Positions 1-8,302 of a DNA stretch of 64,000 nucleotides are shown in pieces. The first letter of the stretch is position 1. Every line of letters begins with the position of its first letter. Below the pieces are notes generated by a model. It was given only the letters and a program-made list of their open reading frames with translations. It was not told where the DNA came from and ran no database searches. Source of the DNA: Paraburkholderia piptadeniae (lineage in GTDB: Bacteria; Pseudomonadota; Gammaproteobacteria; Burkholderiales; Burkholderiaceae); NCBI RefSeq assembly GCF_900007165.1, contig NZ_CYGY02000096.1, positions 62,001 through 126,000 on the forward strand, written 5' to 3'. A program made the translations under genes and the position numbers.

Positions 1-923
1 CTCTCGCGCCGAGCTTCTGTCAGAAGCATCTTTTCTTCCAATGCGTTGACCTTTTCTCGAAGGTGCGGCAACACTTTGTTTCGAAGGCGGATACCTGCTT
101 CCTTACCTCCAAAAAGCGTACAGCTCATCGCTATCGGCGTTTCAGACGCGGGACAGCGCACGGGCATAGCGATAGCGTAATCGCCCTTGAGCCAATCGCC
201 TTCTGACTCGCAGTAACCAAACCGCCCGTGACGTCTAATATCGGCTTCCCAGATCGAGCTATAGATCTCGAACAATTTCGGTTCTTGCACTTTTGACTGA
301 TTTACCAGCGATTCCCTGGATCCTCTTGAGTAGCCAAGGATCAGTGCTCGTCCGATAGCAGCCGCAATCCAGGGAACATGCATGCCAATATCAGGAGTGA
401 ACCGATTTCCCTTATCTCCGCGAACGCTCTCGATATAAACGACGTCATTTCGGTCACGGATCCCTAGGTTTACAGTGCACCCTGTTGTCGTGGCCAGTTC
501 TTCCATTAATGGGCGTGCTGCCTGGCGGATTTGAATTTTTCCGAGAAGCGGATGACACATCGCAAGCACGCCCCATCCCAAGACAAACTTTTGAGATATC
601 GGATCGCGCGTCAAGCATCCGAGTTGAGTGAGCGTATAGCATAGCCTCGATACGGTCGCTTTAGGGAGTCCCGTTCGCTCACATATTTCTTTATTTCCCA
701 ACGCACGATCTGCAATCGTAAATACCCTAAGAATGCTGATTCCTCGTGCTAGATTCATGGAGAAATCTGCATCGTCCGCAAAGGACTGCAATAGTTCGCG
801 AATTTTTCCAAATTCGAGTGCTGCCGGCGGATAGTCGAGATCTTTGTGCGAGGGTTGCTTGGGTGGTCGAAGGCTAGTCGCCGTAGACAGCGCGCTTGCA
901 GTCAGTGCGTTGCTCCTGTTCAT
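1..923 (-). CDS. IclR-family transcriptional regulator, C-terminus outside window
   Basis: Reading the minus strand from an ATG at 923 gives an uninterrupted frame of 307 codons that reaches the window edge without a stop, so the gene is partial at its C-terminus. A GGAG box lies 7 bases before the ATG. The first 55 residues are a low-complexity leader. A winged helix-turn-helix follows at about residues 58-115, containing the IclR-typical KEICERTGLPKATVSRL. The effector domain includes GWGVLAMCHPLL, the TVNLGIRDRNDVVYIES segment and WIAAAIGRALI, all usual in IclR proteins. IclR regulators usually control catabolic operons and respond to small organic acids. The 5' leader before the HTH is longer than usual for the family. 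The target cannot be told, because its left neighbour is not in the window. Confidence 0.88.
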   Translation of the reverse strand, partial: MNRSNALTASALSTATSLRPPKQPSHKDLDYPPAALEFGKIRELLQSFADDADFSMNLARGISILRVFTIADRALGNKEICERTGLPKATVSRLCYTLTQLGCLTRDPISQKFVLGWGVLAMCHPLLGKIQIRQAARPLMEELATTTGCTVNLGIRDRNDVVYIESVRGDKGNRFTPDIGMHVPWIAAAIGRALILGYSRGSRESLVNQSKVQEPKLFEIYSSIWEADIRRHGRFGYCESEGDWLKGDYAIAMPVRCPASETPIAMSCTLFGGKEAGIRLRNKVLPHLREKVNALEEKMLLTEARRE

Positions 924-1747
924 GATTTTCTCCAACTTTCAACGTCACTATGCAACGCATCGCTGCGCAATCCCGTTCAACGTTCGACGAAACGCCTGTG
1001 CAGATGAAATCCTGGAACGCACTCGCGACATGATCGTCCACGCTATGGTATAGGGCTCGTACATCGCAGCAAAGTGAAAATCATTATTGAATAGATGAAA
1101 ACCGTTCATCTTTCTTCCCCGGGCGCGTGCGAAACAGCGTCCTTCGCTGCGTTTTCATGAAGTGGCCCCAATTTAAAGAGATGGCGCGTACGGCTCGATA
1201 CAGTAGTACTGATCGATCATGCTAGCGTTCCGTCCCCTATCCACCGGTCGCCTTGGCGAGCAGCACAACTGTCGCGGTCGCGTTTCGACAATCGACACGG
1301 GTTATGCCGCGCTTTTCGGCGAAACTGCCGAGCGGCTCGTTTATGGAGGTCTGGCCCGGACTCACGCGTCCGGTGAAGTGCGCCTGTCGGTGCCTTTGCT
1401 TGCTGGGCCGTTAGCGCCCATTTCGGTGATCTTCCGCCTGCTGAGGCTCGCGCATGGACTGGTCGACATAGGCACTTCCACTGAGCGATTTGCGCTCGTA
1501 CGTGCGAAGCACACTGCAAATCAACTGTGGACAGGTGAGCAAGCGGTGCGATCCGGCACGTGTCCCGCAGTCCTGCGACGCACCGACGCGCGCGCCGACT
1601 CTTTGCGTCGCCTGCACCTTACCCGCGACCAAACACCAGGCTGATCTTCGTATGCGTCATTTCAGCGAGGCGCAGAACGCGTCGCACGCGGAGCCGCGTG
1701 TCTCGCGACCAGCCCGGCTGAACATGGCCCCTCCGTCGAGATTCTAA
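924..1747. other. Gene-poor stretch between IclR gene and LysR remnant
   Basis: About 820 bases with several short ORFs on both strands. None has a recognisable family signature or a convincing ribosome binding site. The first 200 bases presumably hold the iclR promoter. From about 1200 the sequence is GC-rich and open in several frames at once, as seen in decayed DNA. It abruptly replaces what should be the first five-sixths of a LysR gene (see the remnant at 1748). Confidence 0.5.
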
Positions 1748-1911
1748 AGGGATTGAATCTGACATTGATCCCACTTTCGGACGAATGGGCGGTGCGGCAG
1801 ATGTATCTGTGCGTTCGAGACCAACCGCTTTCCCGCTCCGTGCAGCGACTATTGGAACACCTTCTCGCGGATGGACCGGCCTCGATTTGCGCATCCGATA
1901 GCAACAAGAAA
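1748..1911 (+). pseudogene. LysR-family regulator, C-terminal remnant
   Basis: The translation from 1748 (GLNLTLIPLSDEWAVRQMYL and onwards) is nearly the same as the last 50 residues of the intact LysR regulator at 19480-20394 (GLNLTLIPLSDDWAVRQMFV). The likeness begins abruptly at about 1748 and fades after about residue 50, and the original stop is lost, so the frame runs on to 2091. The remnant is followed by an AllA-like gene on the opposite strand, exactly as the intact LysR gene is. It is therefore the tail of a duplicated LysR-AllA pair whose regulator was mostly deleted. Confidence 0.8.
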
Positions 1912-1984
1912 AGCCGCGACACGAATCTTGAGATTGAGACAAGACTTCGTTTGCTTTCAGACGACGGGCCTGTTTGTGTTCTGC

Positions 1985-2614
1985 TCACGAGACAAGGTAG
2001 GCGGCGGTTTCCTTCGCCACCGACGACGTTTGGTTGGTCGCGTCGTTTCGCAGGGTCCCGTCTGATCCTTGGTTCAGCGGAGTCGAAGTGACGAGCCTGT
2101 GCGTGCAGATTGGTATGCTTGCGCTCTCGCTCAACGGCGCGCCCGTATGCAGGTGAACTATCAGATCGAATGAAGTCGAACGTCTGGAGAGCATAAAGGC
2201 AGTCGTCGGACCGGAGAGTGTTCTCGTAGCATGCCAACACCACGGGCGAATGCACGTGCCCATTCCCACGGGGATCTCAAACGCCCTTAGCGAACTCATT
2301 TCTGGAATGCGAGTCGCCTGTGAAAACGCAACGATTTGGATGAGCGATCCAGTCAGAGGTACCATCGCCTCCTGCGTTAATCGCCGCACCTCTAACTGTT
2401 GGACAAGGTCGCTTTTGTCTCCGAAGCTGGCCCACAATATTTCCGTTTCGTTAGCTGTTCCTGCATCGAAGAGATGTTCGCACCACATCGAGAGCGATTC
2501 GCTCTGGAAGAGAGGGTCTTCCGCAGACGCCGATAACCGCTTACCAAGGACCCAACCATAAGGAGAGAAGGCTTCAGGGGTGAGTTGTTCGACGCGGAGA
2601 AGAGGAACTGTCAT
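1985..2614 (-). CDS. Ureidoglycolate lyase (AllA)-like cupin, copy 1
   Basis: A 209-residue protein starting MTVPLLRVEQLTPEAFSPYG, a pattern typical of the ureidoglycolate lyase family, which releases urea and glyoxylate from ureidoglycolate in purine breakdown. The internal QEAMVPLTGSLIQIVA and VGMGTCIRPWCWHATRTL segments match the family's barrel strands. I chose the ATG at 2614 because both other copies in the window (20419-21018 and 37147-37689) begin at the same point; an upstream start at 2650 is possible but lacks support. The C-terminus is about 15-25 residues longer than in the other copies and looks unstructured. No other purine-degradation gene is nearby, so the true substrate may differ. 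It lies 99 bases downstream of the minus-strand binding-protein gene and could be co-transcribed with it. Confidence 0.75.
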   Translation of the reverse strand: MTVPLLRVEQLTPEAFSPYGWVLGKRLSASAEDPLFQSESLSMWCEHLFDAGTANETEILWASFGDKSDLVQQLEVRRLTQEAMVPLTGSLIQIVAFSQATRIPEMSSLRAFEIPVGMGTCIRPWCWHATRTLSGPTTAFMLSRRSTSFDLIVHLHTGAPLSESASIPICTHRLVTSTPLNQGSDGTLRNDATNQTSSVAKETAAYLVS

Positions 2615-2713
2615 CGGGAGGCTCGCAGTGCTGGGTTCAACCGGCGACAACTCCTAGCGGTTGCGCCTCGAAGAGGCGACTCCGGAACCGAGCTTGGAGT
2701 CGCCACGTGGTCA

Positions 2714-3853
2714 TTACATCTTCACTTCATCAATGAACGACTTCTTGCCGCCTTTATAACTGTAGATCGAGATCACCCCGTGCTTCAGGTCACCTTTCGG
2801 GTCGAATGTCGTCTCTCCGGTTACGCCTTGAAAGTCCGTGGTGGGCATCGCCGAGAGGATCTTCGACGCGTCGGTCGAGTTCGCACGACGCATAGCATCG
2901 ACGACGATATACACTGCGTCGTAAGTAAAAGGTGCGTAGATTTCCATGCCCTGACCGAAGCGCTTTTGATATTTCGCCTTGAAAGCGCTCCCGCCTGGCA
3001 TCTTTTCTGGTGCGGTTCCCGGCTGTGAGCAGACAACACGCTCTGCGCCGGTACCGGCAAGATCAGGCAGTTTGTCCGAGCAAACGCCATCGCCAGCGAG
3101 GATTTTCGATCGCAAGCCAAGTTGCGCAGCCTGCTTGCTGAACGGTCCACCGGTCGCATCCTCCCCGCTATACATAATCGCGTCCGGATTTTCACCCTTG
3201 ATTTTCGTCAGAATTGCGCGGAAATCGACGGCTTTGTCGTTGGTGGCATTCCGCGACGTTACGTTTATGCCAAGGCTCTTGACCGTTTTCTCGAACTCGT
3301 TTGCCAGACCTTGGCCATATGCCGTTGAATCATCGACGATCGCTACGGATTTGATCTTCAGTTGCTTAACCGCATAAGTGGCCAATGCGGGTCCTTGCTG
3401 TGCGTCAGTCGCGACCACCCGGAACGTCGTCTTGAACCCTTGCTGGGTGAAGACGGGATTGGTAGACGAAGGGGAAATTTGGGTGATCCCCGCTTCGCTG
3501 TAGATTCGGGAAGCCGGGATGGAGGTTCCGGAATTAAGGTGCCCCACCACAGCGACGACCTTGTCGTCGACGAGCTTCTGCGCGACTTGGGTTGCCGTTT
3601 TGGGATCCGCTGCGTCGTCTTGTGCGTCGAGTCGCAGGCTGACCTTCTGGCCAGCGATGACAAGACCTTTGGCATTGATCTCTTCCACCGCGAGACGGGC
3701 GCCGTTTTCGTTGTCTTTGCCCAAATGGGCGATCGCACCTGTAAGCGGGGCGACATGGCCAATTGTCACCGTCTCATCGGCGTACGCGCTTTGCATAAAA
3801 GGTGCAATTGCCGCAACCGCAATCGACGTGGTGGTCAGAATTCTTGCCTTCAT
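2714..3853 (-). CDS. Periplasmic branched-chain amino acid-type ABC substrate-binding protein
   Basis: A 379-residue LivJ/LivK-type binding protein. The start at 3853 has a strong GGAGGAGATGTAGG ribosome binding site and is followed by a clear signal peptide (MKARILTTTSIAVAAIAPF, cut near SAYA-DET). The mature part opens with TVTIGHVAPLTGAIAHLGKD and contains VAVVGHLNSGTSIPASRIYS and DSTAYGQGLANEFEK, all characteristic of type I periplasmic binding folds. These proteins bind branched-chain or other amino acids and amides and deliver them to a LivHMGF permease, but no such permease is encoded in the window. A close paralogue is at 37767-38921. The gene is read away from citF, with a 561-base divergent control region between them. 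Confidence 0.92.
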   Translation of the reverse strand: MKARILTTTSIAVAAIAPFMQSAYADETVTIGHVAPLTGAIAHLGKDNENGARLAVEEINAKGLVIAGQKVSLRLDAQDDAADPKTATQVAQKLVDDKVVAVVGHLNSGTSIPASRIYSEAGITQISPSSTNPVFTQQGFKTTFRVVATDAQQGPALATYAVKQLKIKSVAIVDDSTAYGQGLANEFEKTVKSLGINVTSRNATNDKAVDFRAILTKIKGENPDAIMYSGEDATGGPFSKQAAQLGLRSKILAGDGVCSDKLPDLAGTGAERVVCSQPGTAPEKMPGGSAFKAKYQKRFGQGMEIYAPFTYDAVYIVVDAMRRANSTDASKILSAMPTTDFQGVTGETTFDPKGDLKHGVISIYSYKGGKKSFIDEVKM

Positions 3854-4414
3854 CCTACATCTCCTCCAGTGTTTAACTTTGACTCGGTTGCGTAAGAGCT
3901 TGTCCGGGCCCCTGCATTTGTACAGCGATGTCTCGGCAGTGGGCATGAGTTTCACGCCACTACAACATCACCGGGTTGCATGATTGCCGATCCATAACTC
4001 GACGAACATCGATTGCTACGGGAACGATAGGGATGGCGACCGTTTTAGAAAAAAGGCGTCCGATCTGAGATAAAACTGTGCGGCCGCTTCGACGCATCCG
4101 CGCAGCCTTTCATTTGCTCACTTCCATTCGTCTTCGAAGTTTGCGAAGCTACGTTGTCGACGTTCCAATTCCGGGAAGGTCGGCGCTCGCATAGAATTGG
4201 AGAACGGGACGCCTAGTGGATCGCCCAATGGGCACGTTGTCCGTAGTTTGGAAAGCGCACGTTGCAATCTTCCTGCACCGATTGAGACAGATTGAGCAGG
4301 CCACCATCGCCTTGCGCTCCCCACTGTCTGCACTGTGAGTCGCTGTACAGGTCCGTCCGCAGACGAACAGAAGGACGCGCCGTTGGGGGGTGTCCGCAAA
4401 AATCATGGAGAATC
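3854..4414. promoter_or_regulatory. Divergent intergenic region, binding-protein gene / citF
   Basis: 561 bases with no convincing gene; small minus-strand ORFs at 4118-4406 have no family features. It should hold the promoters of both flanking genes. A GGCGACCGTTTTA stretch followed by an A-rich run near 4035 resembles a TGACGACCGTTTTA stretch, also A-rich downstream, near 10835 ahead of an AraC gene. This suggests a shared regulator site, but only weakly. Confidence 0.4.
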
Positions 4415-5953
4415 GTGAAGACAGCTAACGGACGGGAGATTCCCGCTTCAATTCCCGGCTACGGAATTGTGAGCCCTTATGTGGGCCCAGCAACTACCCG
4501 CACTTTCGTCACGCGAGCGACTAGGCAGGTTCATCCTGTAGGGCATGGCCGGTCAAAGCGCCTTGAGGATATCTCGGCCGCAATTGACGCGTGCGAACTG
4601 AAGAGCGGTGACACCATCTCCTTTCATCATCATCTGCGAAACGGTGACCAGGTGCTCAACATGGTTCTCGCCGTTGCCGCGCGTAGAGGAATCAAAGATC
4701 TGACGATCGCCACGAGTTCGATATTTGGTGTGCATGCGCCGTTGGTCGAGCATATTCGCAACGGCGTTGTAGCTCGGATTCTTACCGCGTATATGTCGGG
4801 TCCTGTGGCGGACGCCGTGTCGTCCGGGCTTCTTTCGAATCCCGTCGTGTTTCAGACGCACGGTGGCAGAGCCCGGGCAATAGAGTCGGGTGAATTGCAT
4901 ATTGACGTAGCGTTCATCGCCGCGCCGGCAGCGGATCCCTACGGCAATCTGAACGGCGTCGACGGTCCGGCTGCGTGCGGTCCGCTGGGATATGCAATGG
5001 TTGATGCGCAATACGCGGATCGCGTCGTAGCGGTAACTGATTACCTTCAACCCTATCCGTTATGTCCGGTCGATATTTTCCAGGATCAGGTAGATTTTGT
5101 CGTGGTTGTTGATTCCATCGGCGATCCGGCCGGTATTCTTTCTGGGACGACAAAACCCACGACCGAGCCGGTCGGTCTCCAGATCGCACAATCGGCCGCT
5201 CGCCTTATCGAAGCCTCAGGATTGCTTGAACATGGATTCTCATTCCAGACCGGCGCGGGTGGAGTATCAATTGCGGTAGCCGAGTACGTGAAGGGGCTAA
5301 TGCAGCGCAACCAGGTGCAGGGAAGTTTTGCGGCAGGCGGTGTGACCGGCGCGCTTGTGGAAATGCTAGAGTTGGGGCTGTTCCGCACAATTTTTGACGT
5401 TCAGTGTTTCGACTTGCGCGCGGTGGAATCCTACAGGCGTGATTTCAGGCACCAGGCGATGTCAGCGTCCATGTATGCGAATCCTCATAGCCGTGGAGCA
5501 GTTGTCAACCAGCTTGACGTGATGATTTTGGGGGCGTCAGAGGTAGATGTTGATTTCAATGTAAATGTTACCACCGGCTCCTCCGGCATGATCCTCGGCG
5601 GCTCAGGGGGACATGCTGATACGGCCGCCGGGGCGAAGCTCGCGATTGTGACGACTAGACTGTCTTCTCGGGCGGGTGCCAAGGTTGTTGGGAAGGTCGA
5701 CTGCTTGACGACGCCCGGCGAGACCATCGACGCGGTGGTAACAGAGGTCGGTATATCCGTTAACCCGGGGCGAACGGATCTAATCGACCGGTTTCACGCC
5801 GCGGGAATCGAACTGATGCAGATAGATGAGATGCTTTGCGCCGCCCGTGCGCTGGCAGGCGAGCCCACATCGCGCGTGCAAGGAGCGGAAGTCGTCGGAG
5901 TAGTCGAGTATCGCGACGGAAGCGTCATCGACTTGATCCGGGCATCGCGATGA
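4415..5953 (+). CDS. citF: Citrate lyase alpha subunit-like CoA-transferase
   Basis: A 512-residue CitF homologue. The frame is open further upstream, but a GTG at 4415 with GGAG just before it gives MKTANGREIPASIPGYG, the normal CitF N-terminus, so that start is preferred. CitF is the acetyl-ACP:citrate (acyl carrier protein) CoA-transferase part of citrate lyase. The related citramalate lyase uses the same subunit type. Recognisable stretches are GDTISFHHHLRNGD near the N-terminus, the AAPAADPYGNLNG loop and GSGGHADTAAGAKLAIV. The partners CitE, CitD and the prosthetic-group genes are not adjacent, so a complete citrate lyase is not encoded here. The only CitE-like protein in the window is at 29968-30831. 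It could therefore work alone as a CoA-transferase on citrate- or citramalate-like acids. Confidence 0.85.
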   Translation: MKTANGREIPASIPGYGIVSPYVGPATTRTFVTRATRQVHPVGHGRSKRLEDISAAIDACELKSGDTISFHHHLRNGDQVLNMVLAVAARRGIKDLTIATSSIFGVHAPLVEHIRNGVVARILTAYMSGPVADAVSSGLLSNPVVFQTHGGRARAIESGELHIDVAFIAAPAADPYGNLNGVDGPAACGPLGYAMVDAQYADRVVAVTDYLQPYPLCPVDIFQDQVDFVVVVDSIGDPAGILSGTTKPTTEPVGLQIAQSAARLIEASGLLEHGFSFQTGAGGVSIAVAEYVKGLMQRNQVQGSFAAGGVTGALVEMLELGLFRTIFDVQCFDLRAVESYRRDFRHQAMSASMYANPHSRGAVVNQLDVMILGASEVDVDFNVNVTTGSSGMILGGSGGHADTAAGAKLAIVTTRLSSRAGAKVVGKVDCLTTPGETIDAVVTEVGISVNPGRTDLIDRFHAAGIELMQIDEMLCAARALAGEPTSRVQGAEVVGVVEYRDGSVIDLIRASR

Positions 5954-6020
5954 GATTGGCGACCGCTCAATTCTCTGGACGCGGCGGCCAGGGAGCCGAA
6001 GTGAACGGCAATTTCCTCTA

Positions 6021-6835
6021 TCAATAGGAGTGTTCTTCGCCGGGGAACATGCCTTCTTTTACTTCTCGAACAAAAGCTTGAATGGCGCTCTGGACGGTTT
6101 GTTGGCCATTCATAAAATTCTTGACGAAACGCGACGCCTGCCCGGGGTATATGCCCAGCATGTCATGGAGCACAAGCACTTGGCCTGAACATCTTGGACC
6201 AGCGCCGATGCCTATGGTAGGAATTCGGATTTGGTCAGTGATGGTCGCGGCGACACCAGATGGCACGGCTTCCAACACAAGGAGCTGTGCACCGGCCGCT
6301 TCCACAGCCTGTGCGTCTTTGCTGAGACCCGCGGCGGCCACGTCCGTCTTGCCTTGCACGGTAAACCGCCTAGCGCATGAACCGATTGTGGCGTGAGACC
6401 GATATGGGCACACACAGGAATCGAGCGTTCCACGAGGAAACGGATGGTACTCGACAGGAAAGCTCCGCCTTCCAGCTTGACCATATGTGCACCGGACCTT
6501 ATCAACTGAACCGCGTGTCCGTAGGTCTTTTCTGGAGAGCCCAGGCAGCCGAAAGGAATATCGGCGACGATCATGCAGCGGCGAGTACCCCGCGCGACAC
6601 AGGCAGTGTGATAGGCGATGTCATTGATATCTACGGGAAGCGTGTTGGAATGTCCCTGCAGCACGTTGCCGAGTGAGTCACCTATAAAAGCGATATCGAC
6701 ACCGGCACGATCCAGGAGCGCCGCGAAGGTTGCGTCATAGCACGTTAGCATCGTGATTCTCTCACCACGCCTGCGCATGGCTATCAGATGAGGTACCGTA
6801 ATGACGGAGCGCGCTTCGTCCCGCAGGTAAGCCAT
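6021..6835 (-). pseudogene. panB: 3-methyl-2-oxobutanoate hydroxymethyltransferase, frameshifted
   Basis: PanB makes ketopantoate from 2-oxoisovalerate and methylene-tetrahydrofolate for pantothenate synthesis. The N-terminal two-thirds is intact from the ATG at 6835, with ITMLTCYDATFAALLDRAG, the FIGDSLGNVLQGHSNTLPV signature and the GLTPQSVHALGG motif. Immediately after that motif, near 6366, one base is missing (GGCGGTTTACC where GGCGGTTTNACC is expected). The rest of the protein, from FTVQGKTDVAAAG to the end, continues in another frame and stops at 6021. The combined length of about 271 residues is normal for PanB. It is either a recent pseudogene or a sequencing error. A second panB elsewhere in the genome would be expected. 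The gene converges on citF with only 67 bases between stops. Confidence 0.85.
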
Positions 6836-6948
6836 GAAGTTTCAACCAACTAGATGAACATCCAGAAATTGTATGTTCAGCGAGTCGTGTAGTGTCTCCA
6901 AAATGGAGAAGCCAACGTCGCTAAAATAGATGGTTGCCTCAACTGCGG

Positions 6949-6991
6949 TAAAAAATGCACACGTACGGTCGTTGTCGACCGCAACGTGTGC
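6949..6991 (-). terminator. Rho-independent terminator of porin 1
   Basis: On the minus strand, a stem pairs GCACACGT...CGGTCG with CGACCG...CGTGTGC and is followed by a run of six T. It lies 65 bases after the stop of the porin gene at 7057. Confidence 0.8.
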
Positions 6992-7056
6992 GAAACGCCA
7001 CTCGCAGGCAATCTCAAGCTAAGGCGCGGAGATCCAACGATACTGAGACGGGAAAA

Positions 7057-8190
7057 TCAGAAGCTGTGGCGCAATCCCACGACGGTGATGACTTGCGACG
7101 ATTTCCCGGCGTCGATGTCATAGGAACCTACAACCGCTTGGGCCTCGCCTGCACCGTTCTGTCCCGAGGCATGCGTATAGCCCGCGATTGCGTAGACGTC
7201 GGTACGCTTGCTCAGGTTGTAGTCTGCGCCGAGGCTGAACATGTGGTATTTGGCAGACGAGTCACCACTCGACTTCGTATAGTTATATCCCGCGCCAAGA
7301 GAGAAGTTCGGGGCGACCTGCCAGATGCCAAATGCGGATGCATTCTGGTACTTCTCGGACGACGTGAAAGCCGACGAAGCGTCAGGATTGTACTCGGTAA
7401 AGCTGTAGGCCGCGCCGAGTGTCACGCTCCCCAGTACATATTGGCCGCCGACCCGCGTGCTGTTCACGCTTCGGGCAGATGCATAAGCGCTGTTGACGGC
7501 GCTGTTGAACAAAGAATCGGCCGAGCTGGCGGGGCGCGTGACCAGACGTGCGTTGCCGTAGTCTATGTGCATGTAACCGGCAGCGATGCCCAGAGTACCG
7601 TTGTTATACCCGGCGGAAGCACTGTAGGTCTGCCCCGAGCCAACGGAGCCCGCGACACCGCCGAAAGAGTAGAGAGCTTCAACGGTAACCCCGCCCCAGG
7701 AGGGGCTCACCCACTTCACTGAATTGTTGATGCGAATGCTGTTGTCGTAGTTATCGAAGTCGCCGGGCGGAGCGAACATTGCGCCGAAGTAGTTGTCACC
7801 CGTCAACGGCTGAACCTGGTCGACGATCGGGTCATACTGACGCCCCAATGTCACGGTACCGAGCTTCTCGTCGCTGAGACCGATATACGCCTGACGTCCG
7901 AACATCCGGCTACCCTGACCCAACGTTCCATTCGTCGGGTCGAAGCCGTTTTCGAGCTGGAAAATGGCCTTCAGGCCGCCGCCGAGATCCTCGTTACCCT
8001 TAAGACCCCAGCGGGAGCCTGCGAGACTGCCGGACATTGTCGTGATCTGAGTGCTGTTTCCACCAGAGTTATGTACGTATGCAATCCCCGTGTCGATGAT
8101 GCCATAGAGCGTCACGTTATTTTGTGCATGCACGGGGGAACCGAGCACTGCCAGACAAAGGGCTGACGACTGGAAAACGAACTTTTTCAC
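7057..8190 (-). CDS. Gram-negative porin (Porin_4/OmpC-like), copy 1
   Basis: A 377-residue outer-membrane general porin. It starts with GTG at 8190 behind GGAGATTTGCCAA, the same unusual leader as its paralogue at 21360-22493. A signal peptide (MKKFVFQSSALCLAVLGSPV, cut after HAQ) is followed by NNVTLYGIIDTGIAYVHNSG. GSRWGLKGNEDLGGGLKAIF and FGRQAYIGLSDEKLGTVTLG follow, the hallmark of burkholderial trimeric porins, and the protein ends in the aromatic GLRHSF, the usual final beta strand. It probably lets the substrates of the neighbouring permeases across the outer membrane. The two porins are very alike throughout, with most differences in the loops. Confidence 0.95.
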   Translation of the reverse strand: MKKFVFQSSALCLAVLGSPVHAQNNVTLYGIIDTGIAYVHNSGGNSTQITTMSGSLAGSRWGLKGNEDLGGGLKAIFQLENGFDPTNGTLGQGSRMFGRQAYIGLSDEKLGTVTLGRQYDPIVDQVQPLTGDNYFGAMFAPPGDFDNYDNSIRINNSVKWVSPSWGGVTVEALYSFGGVAGSVGSGQTYSASAGYNNGTLGIAAGYMHIDYGNARLVTRPASSADSLFNSAVNSAYASARSVNSTRVGGQYVLGSVTLGAAYSFTEYNPDASSAFTSSEKYQNASAFGIWQVAPNFSLGAGYNYTKSSGDSSAKYHMFSLGADYNLSKRTDVYAIAGYTHASGQNGAGEAQAVVGSYDIDAGKSSQVITVVGLRHSF

Positions 8191-8302
8191 TTGGCAAATC
8201 TCCAGATACTTTTTGAATGTCGTTGTTTATTGAAGTTTTGACTATCACACCTGGGCGCGCCGGAAAGACGCTTCGCATGCCCAGGCAAATCCGCTTTAAT
8301 CT

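Noticed and set aside
1217..1644. Short ORFs on both strands as possible transposase pieces
   Set aside because: A VVLLAKATGG stretch on the minus strand faintly recalls IS30-type transposases, but no second motif supports it.
4118..4406. Two overlapping minus-strand ORFs of 85-93 codons upstream of citF
   Set aside because: No recognisable family, no good start signal, and they lie in a divergent promoter region.
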